Source of the DNA: JAWUVP01 sp034112285
GTDB taxonomy: Bacteria > Pseudomonadota > Gammaproteobacteria > JABDGN01
Direction of reading: 5' to 3'
NCBI GenBank assembly: GCA_034112285.1
Contig: JAWUVP010000019.1
Location: 1 to 17,012, forward strand
DNA: 17,012 nucleotides
A program made the translations under genes and the position numbers. Of the stretch, positions 6,818-14,026 are shown in pieces. Each line of letters starts with the position of its first letter. Within the stretch, counting starts at the first letter, position 1. Under the pieces are notes generated by a model, which saw nothing but the letters and a program-made list of their open reading frames with translations, made no database searches and was not told the DNA's origin.

Positions 6818-7330
6818 GTGAGTGAATCTACTGAAAAAATGATAGTCGTAGGGCGCTTTGGTGCGCCTTTTGGCGTAAAAGGCTGGATGAAACTCCAGTC
6901 TTTTACAGAGCCTACCGACAACATCATGGACTACAGACCGTGGTCTGTTGAGCTGAAAACTGGCCTTACGCCGGTAGAGGTCATCGATTCACGTCGCCAT
7001 CATGGCGGCTGGGTTATCTTGCTTGCCGGCTGCGATAATAAAGAAGAGACAGTTCTGTATCGTAATGCCAGCATCATGGTTAATCACAGCATATTACCCA
7101 AGTTAGGCGCCAATGATTTTTATTGGAGCGACCTTGAAGGTTTAAGTGTTAGCACCACCACCGGCCAAGAACTAGGTGAAGTGCAATACATTATGCCAAC
7201 AGGTGCTAATGACGTATTAGTTATAAAAGGCGAGCAAGAGCATTTAGTGCCCTACGTATTTGACCAAGTGATTAAAAAGGTTGATTTAGACGCACGCAAA
7301 ATCCTGGTGGATTGGGACACAGATTATTAG
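6818..7330 (+). CDS. rimM: Ribosome maturation factor RimM
   Basis: Binds uS19 and helps fold the head of the 30S subunit. The product has the N-terminal RimM barrel (MIVVGRFGAPFGVKGWMKLQSFTEP) and a C-terminal PRC-barrel-like part (DFYWSDLEGLSVSTTTGQELGEVQYI, ending HLVPYVFDQVIKKVDLDARKILVDWD). The start is uncertain. The frame opens with TTG at 6812, GTG at 6818 and an internal ATG at 6839, and none has a clear Shine-Dalgarno sequence. I chose the GTG, giving 170 residues (MSESTEKMIVVGRFG), since it lies just past the rpsP stop (6809-6811) and could be reached by coupled translation. The ATG would leave almost no residues before the first strand. trmD begins one base after its stop codon. 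Confidence 0.96.
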   Translation: MSESTEKMIVVGRFGAPFGVKGWMKLQSFTEPTDNIMDYRPWSVELKTGLTPVEVIDSRRHHGGWVILLAGCDNKEETVLYRNASIMVNHSILPKLGANDFYWSDLEGLSVSTTTGQELGEVQYIMPTGANDVLVIKGEQEHLVPYVFDQVIKKVDLDARKILVDWDTDY

Positions 7331-7331
7331 C

Positions 7332-8078
7332 ATGGAAATAGGTACCATCACCCTATTTCCTGAAATGTTTGCCGCGTTAGATTATGGCATTCCACGCATT
7401 GCACAAGCCAAGAACTGCTTGCAACTGCATTACTGGAACCCACGCGATTACGCTGATGACAAGCATCGCACCGTGGACGACACGCCTTATGGCGGTGGCC
7501 CCGGAATGGTGATGCTGGCAAAGCCACTGCAACAAGCCATTGCAGCAGGCCGGAAAAAATTACCTAAGGCTAAAGTGATTTACCTCTCACCTCAAGGTAA
7601 GCGCTTAACGCACAAGGGCATTGAGCAACTGCGTGATGCAGAGCAATTGATATTATTATGCGGTCGCTACGAAGGCGTAGACGAACGTTTAATCACCAGT
7701 GAAGTGGATGCAGAATATTCACTAGGTGATTTCGTATTAAGTGGAGCAGAGTTACCGGCCATGGTGTTAATTGACGCCATAGCGAGACTACTGCCCAACG
7801 TGTTAGGTGATGCACAATCAGCGGCCGACGATTCATTCGCCACCGGCTTACTAGATTGGCCACACTACACCAAGCCTGCCAGTATTGCAGGCCAGAATGT
7901 GCCAAGTGTTTTATTAAGCGGAAATCACGCAAACATAAAACGCTGGCGCCGTCAGCAAGCCTTGGGTCGCACGTATTTACGTCGCCCAGATTTGCTGGCA
8001 AACCAAGCATTGAGCAAAGCCGACCAAGCTTTACTTGATGAGTTTTTACAACAACATGTGGATGTACCCAAGCGCTAA
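7332..8078 (+). CDS. trmD: tRNA (guanine-37-N1)-methyltransferase
   Basis: Methylates G37 next to the anticodon in tRNAs that read CNN codons, which prevents +1 frameshifts. It is a SPOUT-fold dimer using SAM. The 248-residue product carries YGGGPGMVM at about residues 53-61, the knot region LLCGRYEGVDERLI (108-121), YSLGDFVLSGAE (129-140) and DSFATGLLDWPHYTKP (167-182). The last of these is where the family's catalytic aspartate lies. The length matches E. coli TrmD (255). The stop codon lies inside a short palindrome, AAGCGCT-A-AGCGCTT (8070-8084), of unknown importance. It is part of the rpsP operon. Confidence 0.99.
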   Translation: MEIGTITLFPEMFAALDYGIPRIAQAKNCLQLHYWNPRDYADDKHRTVDDTPYGGGPGMVMLAKPLQQAIAAGRKKLPKAKVIYLSPQGKRLTHKGIEQLRDAEQLILLCGRYEGVDERLITSEVDAEYSLGDFVLSGAELPAMVLIDAIARLLPNVLGDAQSAADDSFATGLLDWPHYTKPASIAGQNVPSVLLSGNHANIKRWRRQQALGRTYLRRPDLLANQALSKADQALLDEFLQQHVDVPKR

Positions 8079-8112
8079 GCGCTTGCTCTGATCACAACCT
8101 GAGGAATAAACC

Positions 8113-8457
8113 ATGAGCTCGATCATCCAGCAGATTGAAGATGAACAAATGAAAAAAGACTTACCCGATTTTAAAGCCGGCGACACTGTCGTTGTGCAAG
8201 CCAAAGTAAAAGAGGGAACTCGTGAACGTTTACAAGCCTATGAAGGTGTTGTGATTGCCAAGAAAAATCGCGGCTTAAACTCATCATTTATCGTACGTAA
8301 AATTTCGCACGGTGAAGGCGTAGAGCGTACTTTTCAAACGCATAGCCCACTCGTTGATAGCATTGAAGTGAAACGTCGTGGTGATGTTCGCAAAGCAAAA
8401 CTTTACTACTTACGCGATTTACGTGGTCGTGCTGCACGTATTAAAGAAAAAGTATAA
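8113..8457 (+). CDS. rplS: 50S ribosomal protein bL19
   Basis: Large-subunit protein at the 30S-50S interface, near bridges B6 and B8. The 114 residues follow the family throughout: GDTVVVQAKVKEG.RERLQAYEGVVIAKKNRG, FIVRKISHGEGVERTF, and the closing KAKLYYLRDLRGRAARIKEK. The ATG has GAGGAA at 8101-8106. It is the last gene of the operon and is followed by a hairpin at 8481-8502. Confidence 0.99.
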   Translation: MSSIIQQIEDEQMKKDLPDFKAGDTVVVQAKVKEGTRERLQAYEGVVIAKKNRGLNSSFIVRKISHGEGVERTFQTHSPLVDSIEVKRRGDVRKAKLYYLRDLRGRAARIKEKV

Positions 8458-8480
8458 GCAAGCAATAAAATGCTTACCTC

Positions 8481-8502
8481 CCGCTCCTTTAACAAGGAGC
8501 GG
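8481..8502 (+). terminator. Hairpin after rplS, probable operon terminator
   Basis: CCGCTCCTT-TAAC-AAGGAGCGG is a perfect 9-bp stem with a 4-base loop, 23 bases after the rplS stop. The following bases (TTAGGTTAGG) are not a proper T run, so termination may be partial. A smaller pair, TAAGCA (8456-8461) with TGCTTA (8471-8476), lies in front of it. Confidence 0.55.
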
Positions 8503-8566
8503 TTAGGTTAGGCTGTTCTCTAATAGCCACACTCCTCTATTTCATTAACCAAACACCGGAAAAATC

Positions 8567-10543
8567 ATGTCTGTAAAGCCTTTCATTCCTGCGGAAACTA
8601 TTCTTCCTGAAATTACCGTTAAAGCGGTCATCCTATCCATAATTCTCACCGTCGTGTTGGGTGCAGCGAATGCTTACCTCGGCATGAAAATTGGTATTAC
8701 GGTTTCAGCTTCTATTCCAGCGGCTATTATATCCATGGGCGTGTTACGTTGGTTTCGCGAATCAAACGTATTAGAAAATAGTATTGTCCAAACAGCGGCC
8801 TCCACAGGCGAAGGCCTGGTTGCCGGTGTCATCTTTACGCTGCCCGCCTTACTCACATTACATTACTGGCAAACCTTTGACTACTGGCAGACCGTGCTTG
8901 TAGCATTAATTGGCGGTATTTTAGGTATTATTTTTTCCGTGCCTTTACGTCGCATCATGTTAGCCGACCCCGATTTACGCTTCCCTGAAGGGGTGGCCAT
9001 TGCCAGTGTTTTAAAAGTTAGCGCCGGCACCGACATCAGCATGAAACCTTTAGCCTATGGCGGGCTAATTGGTGGCTTTATTAGTTTTGCCCAATCAGGC
9101 TTACAAATTTTTAGTGAAAGCGTTTCTTGTTGGTTTGTACACAATGAACGCATGATAGGCTTAGGCATTGGTTTTTCACCGGCGATTATTGCCGCGGGTT
9201 ACATTGTAGGTGCCTTTGTTGGTGTTAGTGTGATTATTGGCATGGTGATTGCTTGGTTGTTTTGTTTGCCCTGGCTTTCATTTGGCGCACACATGGACAT
9301 GCACAACCTTATGGATTCAGCCATGCAGATATGGAGCACTAAAATTCGCTACATCGGTGTGGGCACCATGCTCGTGGGTGGTGCGTGGACATTTATTTGC
9401 TTATGCCGGCCGTTAATTAAAAGTATTCGCACGAATATGAAACTTTATAAAAAAGAGAATAATCAAACTGAATTGTTGCGCACGGAAAAAGACATCCCTA
9501 TGCGCTATTTAAACTGGCTGCTGGTTATTATGCTAGTGCCTTTATTTACGTTTCTTTATTCAAGTTTAACGCAAACCGATATTGTGTTAAGCCACATGAT
9601 GCATATCACGCTTACCACTAGTGCTACGCTCATTACCGTTATTGCCGGGTTTATTTTATCAGCCATCTGTGCCTATTTTGCCGGGTTAGTGGGTTCATCT
9701 AGCAGCCCAATATCAGGTGTGTCACTATCGGTTATCTTATTGGCTTCGGTTATATTTTGGGCCATCGTACATCACTCCATTGACTTATCCGTCCCCAAAA
9801 TAGCGTTACATATTGCGGCCTACACCATTATCGTTACTGGCATAATTACCTCTAGTGGCGTTATCAGTAATGACACCATTCAAGACTTAAAATCAGGTCA
9901 GCTCGTGGGCAGCACCCCATGGAAGCAACAAATTATGCTGCTAGTGGGCGTAACCGCAGCAGCCTTTGCGATTCCTGAAGTGTTAAAGCTGTTATTCAAT
10001 GCCTACGGTATTGCCGGCATCATGCCACGCCCAAATATGGACCCCAATCAAATGCTAGCCGCCCCGCAAGCAACCTTAATGGCCGCCGTTGCCAAAGGGG
10101 TATTTGGTGGAAAACTACAATGGAATTTAATTTTTACTGGGATGGTCGTCGGTGCTCTTAGCATCATTGCCGATGAGATTGCAAAGCGTAAAGATTTGCG
10201 CATCCCCGTATTAGCGGTTGGCATGGGCATTTACTTGCCGTTTGATGTCACATCAGCCTTAGCCATTGGCGGTTTACTGTCTTGGTTTGTGCATCGCAGA
10301 AGTGAGAAGCTTCCCACTAAACGACGCGATCACAATCGCCAAAATGCCACCATGTTGGCTTGCGGTCTAGTGGCTGGTTCAGCTTTAATGGGGGTTATTT
10401 TAGCTATACCGTTTGTTATTATGCAGTCATCTGACGCCTTAAGAATTATGCCGGCGGGTATGACTTGGCTGGCTAACCTTCTGGGCTGCTTAAGTTTAGC
10501 GGTACTGGTTACTTGGATTTATCGCACCGCGATGAAAAAATAA
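8567..10543 (+). CDS. OPT-family oligopeptide transporter
   Basis: A polytopic inner-membrane protein of 658 residues, predicted to take up peptides or metal-chelate-like compounds with protons. Evidence for the OPT family: the N-terminal block GAANAYLGMKIGITVSASIPAA, the block NSIVQTAASTGEGLVAGVIFTLPALL, LRFPEGVAIASVLKVS, GLVGSSSSPISGVSLSVI near the middle, and IPVLAVGMGIYLPFDVTSALAIGGLLSWFV near the end. By eye about 14 or more hydrophobic segments are spread over the whole length, with a charged loop at about residues 285-312. The substrate cannot be told from sequence. The start ATG has only a weak GGA eight bases upstream. It stands alone between the rplS hairpin and the large hairpin at 10579-10621. 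Host-associated gammaproteobacteria that live on amino acids often keep such genes. Confidence 0.93.
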   Translation: MSVKPFIPAETILPEITVKAVILSIILTVVLGAANAYLGMKIGITVSASIPAAIISMGVLRWFRESNVLENSIVQTAASTGEGLVAGVIFTLPALLTLHYWQTFDYWQTVLVALIGGILGIIFSVPLRRIMLADPDLRFPEGVAIASVLKVSAGTDISMKPLAYGGLIGGFISFAQSGLQIFSESVSCWFVHNERMIGLGIGFSPAIIAAGYIVGAFVGVSVIIGMVIAWLFCLPWLSFGAHMDMHNLMDSAMQIWSTKIRYIGVGTMLVGGAWTFICLCRPLIKSIRTNMKLYKKENNQTELLRTEKDIPMRYLNWLLVIMLVPLFTFLYSSLTQTDIVLSHMMHITLTTSATLITVIAGFILSAICAYFAGLVGSSSSPISGVSLSVILLASVIFWAIVHHSIDLSVPKIALHIAAYTIIVTGIITSSGVISNDTIQDLKSGQLVGSTPWKQQIMLLVGVTAAAFAIPEVLKLLFNAYGIAGIMPRPNMDPNQMLAAPQATLMAAVAKGVFGGKLQWNLIFTGMVVGALSIIADEIAKRKDLRIPVLAVGMGIYLPFDVTSALAIGGLLSWFVHRRSEKLPTKRRDHNRQNATMLACGLVAGSALMGVILAIPFVIMQSSDALRIMPAGMTWLANLLGCLSLAVLVTWIYRTAMKK

Positions 10544-10570
10544 TAGGCCCTTAATAAAGAGCTCATACAT

Positions 10571-10670
10571 TTAAATCATCTTGCGAGGTAAGCTAACAGC
10601 CAGTTAGCTTACCTCGCAAGACTCTGCTTATTGTCATCAAATGAAGTTAATATTCAACCCGATGATTTAA
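10571..10670. repeat. Nested inverted repeats with a perfect 19-bp hairpin
   Basis: TCTTGCGAGGTAAGCTAAC (10579-10597), loop AGCCA, then GTTAGCTTACCTCGCAAGA (10603-10621): 19 pairs without a mismatch. An outer pair, TTAAATCATC (10571-10580) and GATGATTTAA (10661-10670), brackets it. The core lies 35 bases after the OPT transporter stop, so it may act as a terminator, but no T run follows on either strand. The 40 bases between the hairpin and the outer arm and the rest of the gap up to 10745 hold nothing I can name. Confidence 0.8.
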
Positions 10671-10745
10671 GCCTACCTTAATTTTCAACCTGTACACTTA
10701 CCAATACTGAAAATAAAAAATTGAATCCTCTTCAAGAGAATAATT

Positions 10746-11690
10746 ATGCACCCTAAACTATATAAACAGCTTAGAACACTCCAGTATGCAACCGGCCCGT
10801 TAATGATTATATTTATTGCACTTTATAACAGTAAATATCCACTTCTCAAGCAACCCAGTGGCATTATTCCTCATGGCAACCTACATAAACCTTTTAACAA
10901 TCATTTATGCCCAAATAAAATGTTAAAAGAACAAATAAATTCTGGGGCTTGTGCTCTTACTCCTAGAGGAGATCTTAGTTGCACAAAAGGCAGCTCATCA
11001 AAGATTTTAGCGGACCAAAATCGGTTGAATATGCAACGTGATAAAAATTTTGAGGCCGCATCAGAAGAGAGTAAAAATAAAAAAGATATTTTAGCCCAAC
11101 AAATACTTGTTCATTTGGGACCAGCAGGTTACACCCTGCACCAAGAAACAATAGGCCAGGCCTTAACCTTAATTAGTCTTTTAAACATGGCACTGGCATT
11201 ACAAAAGTACTCCATCAGAAATTGTGAAGATCTCTCCTATCAAATGAATGGTTTGTTTATTGTTGGAGCCGAATCACATTCTCAATATTCAGATTTTTCT
11301 TATTTAGCCGTTGTGCACTGTGATGGACATCAATTTAATTTGGTTAGTTCATCACCCATTCCAGCTCTTCGAGCGGGTGCAAATTTAGCCCGTTATATGC
11401 AACACCTGCATACGCTAAACGACCCACATCTCTATGTATTCGATGCCTGGGCATGTCCTAATATATTTTACGGAAAACCTTTAGAATACATTGCCTACTT
11501 GCAGAAAAATTTTCCATTAACACTCTCTAGAAAAATGCTCACTATCACGAAATTCAGCTCTGAATTTCCATCACTATTAGATATTCCACACGGTGTGGCA
11601 GATATATTAATGTCAACTTGGTCGAGTTTAATAGAAAAATGTCAGAACGTTTTTGCCACAACTCTCGAGGGACTCTATTCAATCAAATAG
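10746..11690 (+). CDS. Unknown protein, possible papain-like cysteine hydrolase (effector-like)
   Basis: A 314-residue protein that I do not recognise. It has a hydrophobic stretch at about residues 14-33 that could be a membrane anchor, a polar lysine-rich linker (85-115), then a globular part. In that part the sequence RNCEDLS (Cys160), DGHQFNLVSS (His195) and LYVFDAWACPN (Asp233) occurs in the order and spacing of papain-like hydrolases and glutamine deamidases. In those enzymes a Cys opens a helix, His sits on a strand and Asp precedes a tryptophan, as in VxDPWx. Such domains are frequent in secreted bacterial effectors and polymorphic toxins. The G+C content is low: 41 of 120 bases at 10861-10980, against 28 of 60 at 5281-5340 in rlmH. 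This suggests a transferred or fast-changing gene. AAGAGAA (10734-10740) is a fair ribosome binding site. The coding frame is sound; the function is inference. Confidence 0.75.
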   Translation: MHPKLYKQLRTLQYATGPLMIIFIALYNSKYPLLKQPSGIIPHGNLHKPFNNHLCPNKMLKEQINSGACALTPRGDLSCTKGSSSKILADQNRLNMQRDKNFEAASEESKNKKDILAQQILVHLGPAGYTLHQETIGQALTLISLLNMALALQKYSIRNCEDLSYQMNGLFIVGAESHSQYSDFSYLAVVHCDGHQFNLVSSSPIPALRAGANLARYMQHLHTLNDPHLYVFDAWACPNIFYGKPLEYIAYLQKNFPLTLSRKMLTITKFSSEFPSLLDIPHGVADILMSTWSSLIEKCQNVFATTLEGLYSIK

Positions 11691-11798
11691 AAACCAGACC
11701 GCCCATCATCAACCATGAGCACCCAGCTGTGCATAACATTATCTTAGTCATTATTATCACTCCTATTTTTATTGTTTTTTATTTCAGTTAAATAAAAC

Positions 11799-11861
11799 GT
11801 AACGACTCCCCCAGACAACATTTGGTGGATATTCATATTTAAGTCAAGGTTGAGTCGTTAC
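11799..11861. repeat. 10-bp inverted repeat between convergent genes
   Basis: GTAACGACTC (11799-11808) pairs perfectly with GAGTCGTTAC (11852-11861) across 43 bases. It sits between the ends of the converging unknown gene and MFS gene. Read on the minus strand it follows the MFS stop by 7 bases and is trailed by GTTTTATTTAA, which would suit a terminator, but the loop is long for one. Nothing else in 11691-11868 stands out. Confidence 0.55.
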
Positions 11862-11868
11862 AATAAAA

Positions 11869-13137
11869 TTAATGCGATGCAACCTTAGCATGCGTTTCTT
11901 TAATAAACACCGTCAACACCGCTGCTAAAATCAAGCCAACCGGCATTACCACCATGGCATGCTCAAACGCTAAATTAGTAAACACGCGGTGACCATTTTG
12001 CATAGTGCCATGCCAATGGGCATCGAGCACCTTACCCACTATAGGTTGCAAGCACATGCCACCAAACATCACCATCATATTATTAATGGCCACGGCAGTA
12101 CCGGCAATGTTTTTACTGCAACTTTCACGTGCAATGGCAAAAGTAATATTTTCCGCACTGGAAAACATACCAAAAATTAACAACATGGAAAACACAATCT
12201 TCACTGGAATATTTGGCGTAAACAATAGCATGGTCAACAATAAGGCTGCGATTAAGCTACCAAAAATAACCGGCACTTTACGCATGTGTAAGCGATCTGA
12301 AATAAAGCCCATCACCGGCCCACCGATAGCCCAACCTAAAAATATCATCGACACCGCACCTGCCGCCTCATAAGAACTAAAGCCGCGTGCTTGTTCTAAA
12401 TAAGGAACACCCCAGAGCTCAGCAAATACCGAAGTAGGAATATATAATAATCCTCCCACAATACCCGCCAACCAAATTTGCTTATGTTTTAAGGCTTGCA
12501 ACAAATCATGAATGATTGCAGACATTTTCACCGGCTCATAATCAAAATTTTGATTTACGCTAGGCTTTTTATTACGCACAATCATCCAAATCACAAGACC
12601 TAATCCAATACCAAAAAAGCCAGATACAAATGTCACATGCTGCCAGCCAAAATGCTTAACTAAAAACGTTAAGGCATTTTCACCAATCATGGCGCCAATC
12701 ATACCCAAGGTAGTGGCCAGACCTGCCACAAACGCAAACCTATCGGGTCGCAACCAAATGGCAGCGAGTTTTAACACACCCACAAAGGCAAAGGCAGAAC
12801 CAAACCCCACCATAAACCGGCCCATAGCCGCCACCCACACCAAGTGCGTGGCAGCAAATAAAAACGAGCCCAAGGCACAACACATGACCGCTAAGGTGAG
12901 CAATAAGCGAGGCCCGTAGCGATCCATTAAAATACCCACCGGCAATTGCATCGGCGTGTAGGCATAATAGTAGAAAGCGACTAAATTGCCCAGAGCACCG
13001 CCACCCAAGCCGTAGGTGCGCATTAAATCGCCGGTGAAGACGGTAGGAGAGATCCGCAAAAAGTACTCGTAGCAGTAAAACAAAGCACCCAGGCTCCAGA
13101 TCAACCAACTATAGAACTGCATCCGCTTACCATTCAT
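11869..13137 (-). CDS. MFS transporter
   Basis: A 422-residue inner-membrane carrier of the major facilitator superfamily. By eye there are about 12 hydrophobic segments in two halves, separated by a charged central loop (KKPSVNQNFDYEPVK, about residues 190-204). Between segments 2 and 3 lies the hallmark motif A, GILMDRYGPR (residues 68-77), with a related GFISDRLHMRKVP in the second half. Substrate is unknown; the family covers sugars, dipeptides, organic acids and drugs. AAGGGAG stands seven bases before the ATG. It is a single gene with a probable -10 box upstream, and converges on the unknown gene at 10746-11690. Confidence 0.93.
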   Translation of the reverse strand: MNGKRMQFYSWLIWSLGALFYCYEYFLRISPTVFTGDLMRTYGLGGGALGNLVAFYYYAYTPMQLPVGILMDRYGPRLLLTLAVMCCALGSFLFAATHLVWVAAMGRFMVGFGSAFAFVGVLKLAAIWLRPDRFAFVAGLATTLGMIGAMIGENALTFLVKHFGWQHVTFVSGFFGIGLGLVIWMIVRNKKPSVNQNFDYEPVKMSAIIHDLLQALKHKQIWLAGIVGGLLYIPTSVFAELWGVPYLEQARGFSSYEAAGAVSMIFLGWAIGGPVMGFISDRLHMRKVPVIFGSLIAALLLTMLLFTPNIPVKIVFSMLLIFGMFSSAENITFAIARESCSKNIAGTAVAINNMMVMFGGMCLQPIVGKVLDAHWHGTMQNGHRVFTNLAFEHAMVVMPVGLILAAVLTVFIKETHAKVASH

Positions 13138-13165
13138 TGAGTTACTCCCTTACTAAAAAGGCGTA

Positions 13166-13171
13166 ATCATA
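13166..13171 (-). promoter_or_regulatory. Possible -10 box of the MFS gene
   Basis: On the minus strand this reads TATGAT, 29 bases before the MFS start codon. No good -35 is seen at 16-18 bases upstream, so support is thin. Confidence 0.3.
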
Positions 13172-13271
13172 GCGAAATACGGCCCAAAACACCAGAAATA
13201 CAACTATTGTTGGTATCGTGTACATATAATTTACGTTTGTTAAGGTTATTTTAAGGAAACCATACTATAAT

Positions 13272-13518
13272 ACTTACTCGGCATAGGGAATACCACTATC
13301 TGAACCAGCTTTTGGCGAGGATAGTTCCTTAAGTTAGATACAACACAAAAACAATAAGTAGCAACAATAAAAACCAAAACGATAATAAGAATAGATAAGA
13401 AGAATAAAAACCATAAAGTTGCGTAAAGACTACGGTCGAATAACAATAAGAAGCAGAATAATAATAATTACAACTGCTCGATCTGTATAAGGGTGATCTT
13501 CGGGTCACCCTTTTTTTT
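13272..13518 (+). ncRNA. Candidate small RNA ending at an orphan terminator
   Basis: This stretch has no coding gene, yet ends in a strong plus-strand intrinsic terminator, and no plus-strand gene lies upstream of it for almost 1.6 kb. A TATAAT box at 13266-13271 could start a transcript at about 13278, giving some 240 nt; no matching -35 is seen. A stem near the supposed 5' end pairs ACTATC (13295-13300) with GATAGT (13320-13325). The middle (about 13340-13480) is A-rich, with repeated AATAA/AAGAA words and no structure. On the minus strand the same bases allow a 66-codon frame, but its leucine/isoleucine/valine-rich reading is merely what A-rich DNA gives on the other strand. I do not recognise an RNA family. 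Confidence 0.4.
13489..13518 (+). terminator. Strong intrinsic terminator with TTCG loop
   Basis: GGGTGATC (13491-13498), loop TTCG (13499-13502), GGTCACCC (13503-13510), then eight T (13511-13518). Counting a T-G pair, the stem is 8 bp with a super-stable C(TTCG)G loop, and two A before it can pair with the first T. It works only on the plus strand, since the other side lacks a T run. Confidence 0.92.
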
Positions 13519-13593
13519 GCCTGCGTCCATCAGACTATTTAAACACAGCCGCAACAAGCACCACACAAAACGCCCCAGCTTAGAGTTGCCAGG

Positions 13594-13627
13594 CACAAAA
13601 AAAGCACCCGAAGGTGCTTTTTTTGTG
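13594..13627 (-). terminator. Terminator of rpmE
   Basis: CACAAAAAAAGCACC (13594-13608), loop CGAA, GGTGCTTTTTTTGTG (13613-13627): a perfect 15-bp palindromic stem. On the minus strand the core GCACC-TTCG-GGTGC is followed by seven T, 11 bases past the rpmE stop. By symmetry it could also stop plus-strand transcripts that pass the terminator at 13489-13518. The 75 bases between the two hold nothing I can name. Confidence 0.92.
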
Positions 13628-13638
13628 AAGTACGAAGT

Positions 13639-13860
13639 TTATTCGGCCTTCTTAGTAATTGTACGCTTACCGAAACGCTTACGGAAGCTATCAACACGGC
13701 CAGCCGTATCCATTAATTTCTGCTTGCCAGTATAAAAAGGATGGCAGCTTGCGCAGACATCAAGGCTTAAATCGTGACCTGTAGAGCGAGTTGTAAAGAC
13801 GCTACCGCAGCTGCAGCTAACGTTTATTTCTTCGTACTTAGGGTGAATATCTTTTCTCAT
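13639..13860 (-). CDS. rpmE: 50S ribosomal protein bL31 (zinc form)
   Basis: Large-subunit protein that bridges to the 30S head. The 73-residue product begins MRKDIHPKYEEINVSCSCG, with cysteines at 16, 18, 36 and 39 (CSC, then CASC followed by HPFYTGKQK). This makes it the zinc-binding C+ paralogue, not the zinc-free one made under zinc limitation. It stands alone, with a clear promoter in front and a terminator behind. The Shine-Dalgarno sequence is weak (AGGAT at a long distance). No YkgM-type C- copy is seen in the window. Confidence 0.98.
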   Translation of the reverse strand: MRKDIHPKYEEINVSCSCGSVFTTRSTGHDLSLDVCASCHPFYTGKQKLMDTAGRVDSFRKRFGKRTITKKAE

Positions 13861-13900
13861 AATCTTGTAAATCCTAATTAGGGCATGTAATTAACGAAGG

Positions 13901-13929
13901 ATTGTAGCGAAAATCGACCCTCATGGCAA
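13901..13929 (-). promoter_or_regulatory. Sigma70 promoter of rpmE
   Basis: On the minus strand TTGCCA (13929-13924), exactly 17 bases, then TACAAT (13906-13901), 40 bases before the rpmE ATG. Both boxes differ from consensus at one position each. This is the best promoter match in the window. The sequence between it and the flavoprotein gene end (13930-14026) shows no further feature. Confidence 0.75.
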
Positions 13930-14026
13930 GCATCTTAAGGCATATTCGTTAATATATATGACCAAAGCGTTGCGGCAAGGCATGCGAACCAAGGTTTCAT
14001 TGTTTAGCCCTTTAATTATTGATGAT

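Noticed and set aside
8070..8084. Palindrome AAGCGCT-A-AGCGCTT at the trmD stop
   Set aside because: One-base loop and no T run; too short to call a regulatory site.
13246..13446. Minus-strand 66-codon hydrophobic frame
   Set aside because: It is the reverse reading of an A-rich tract, has no ribosome binding site that I can see, and carries a bias towards Leu, Ile, Val and Phe that such DNA gives for free.
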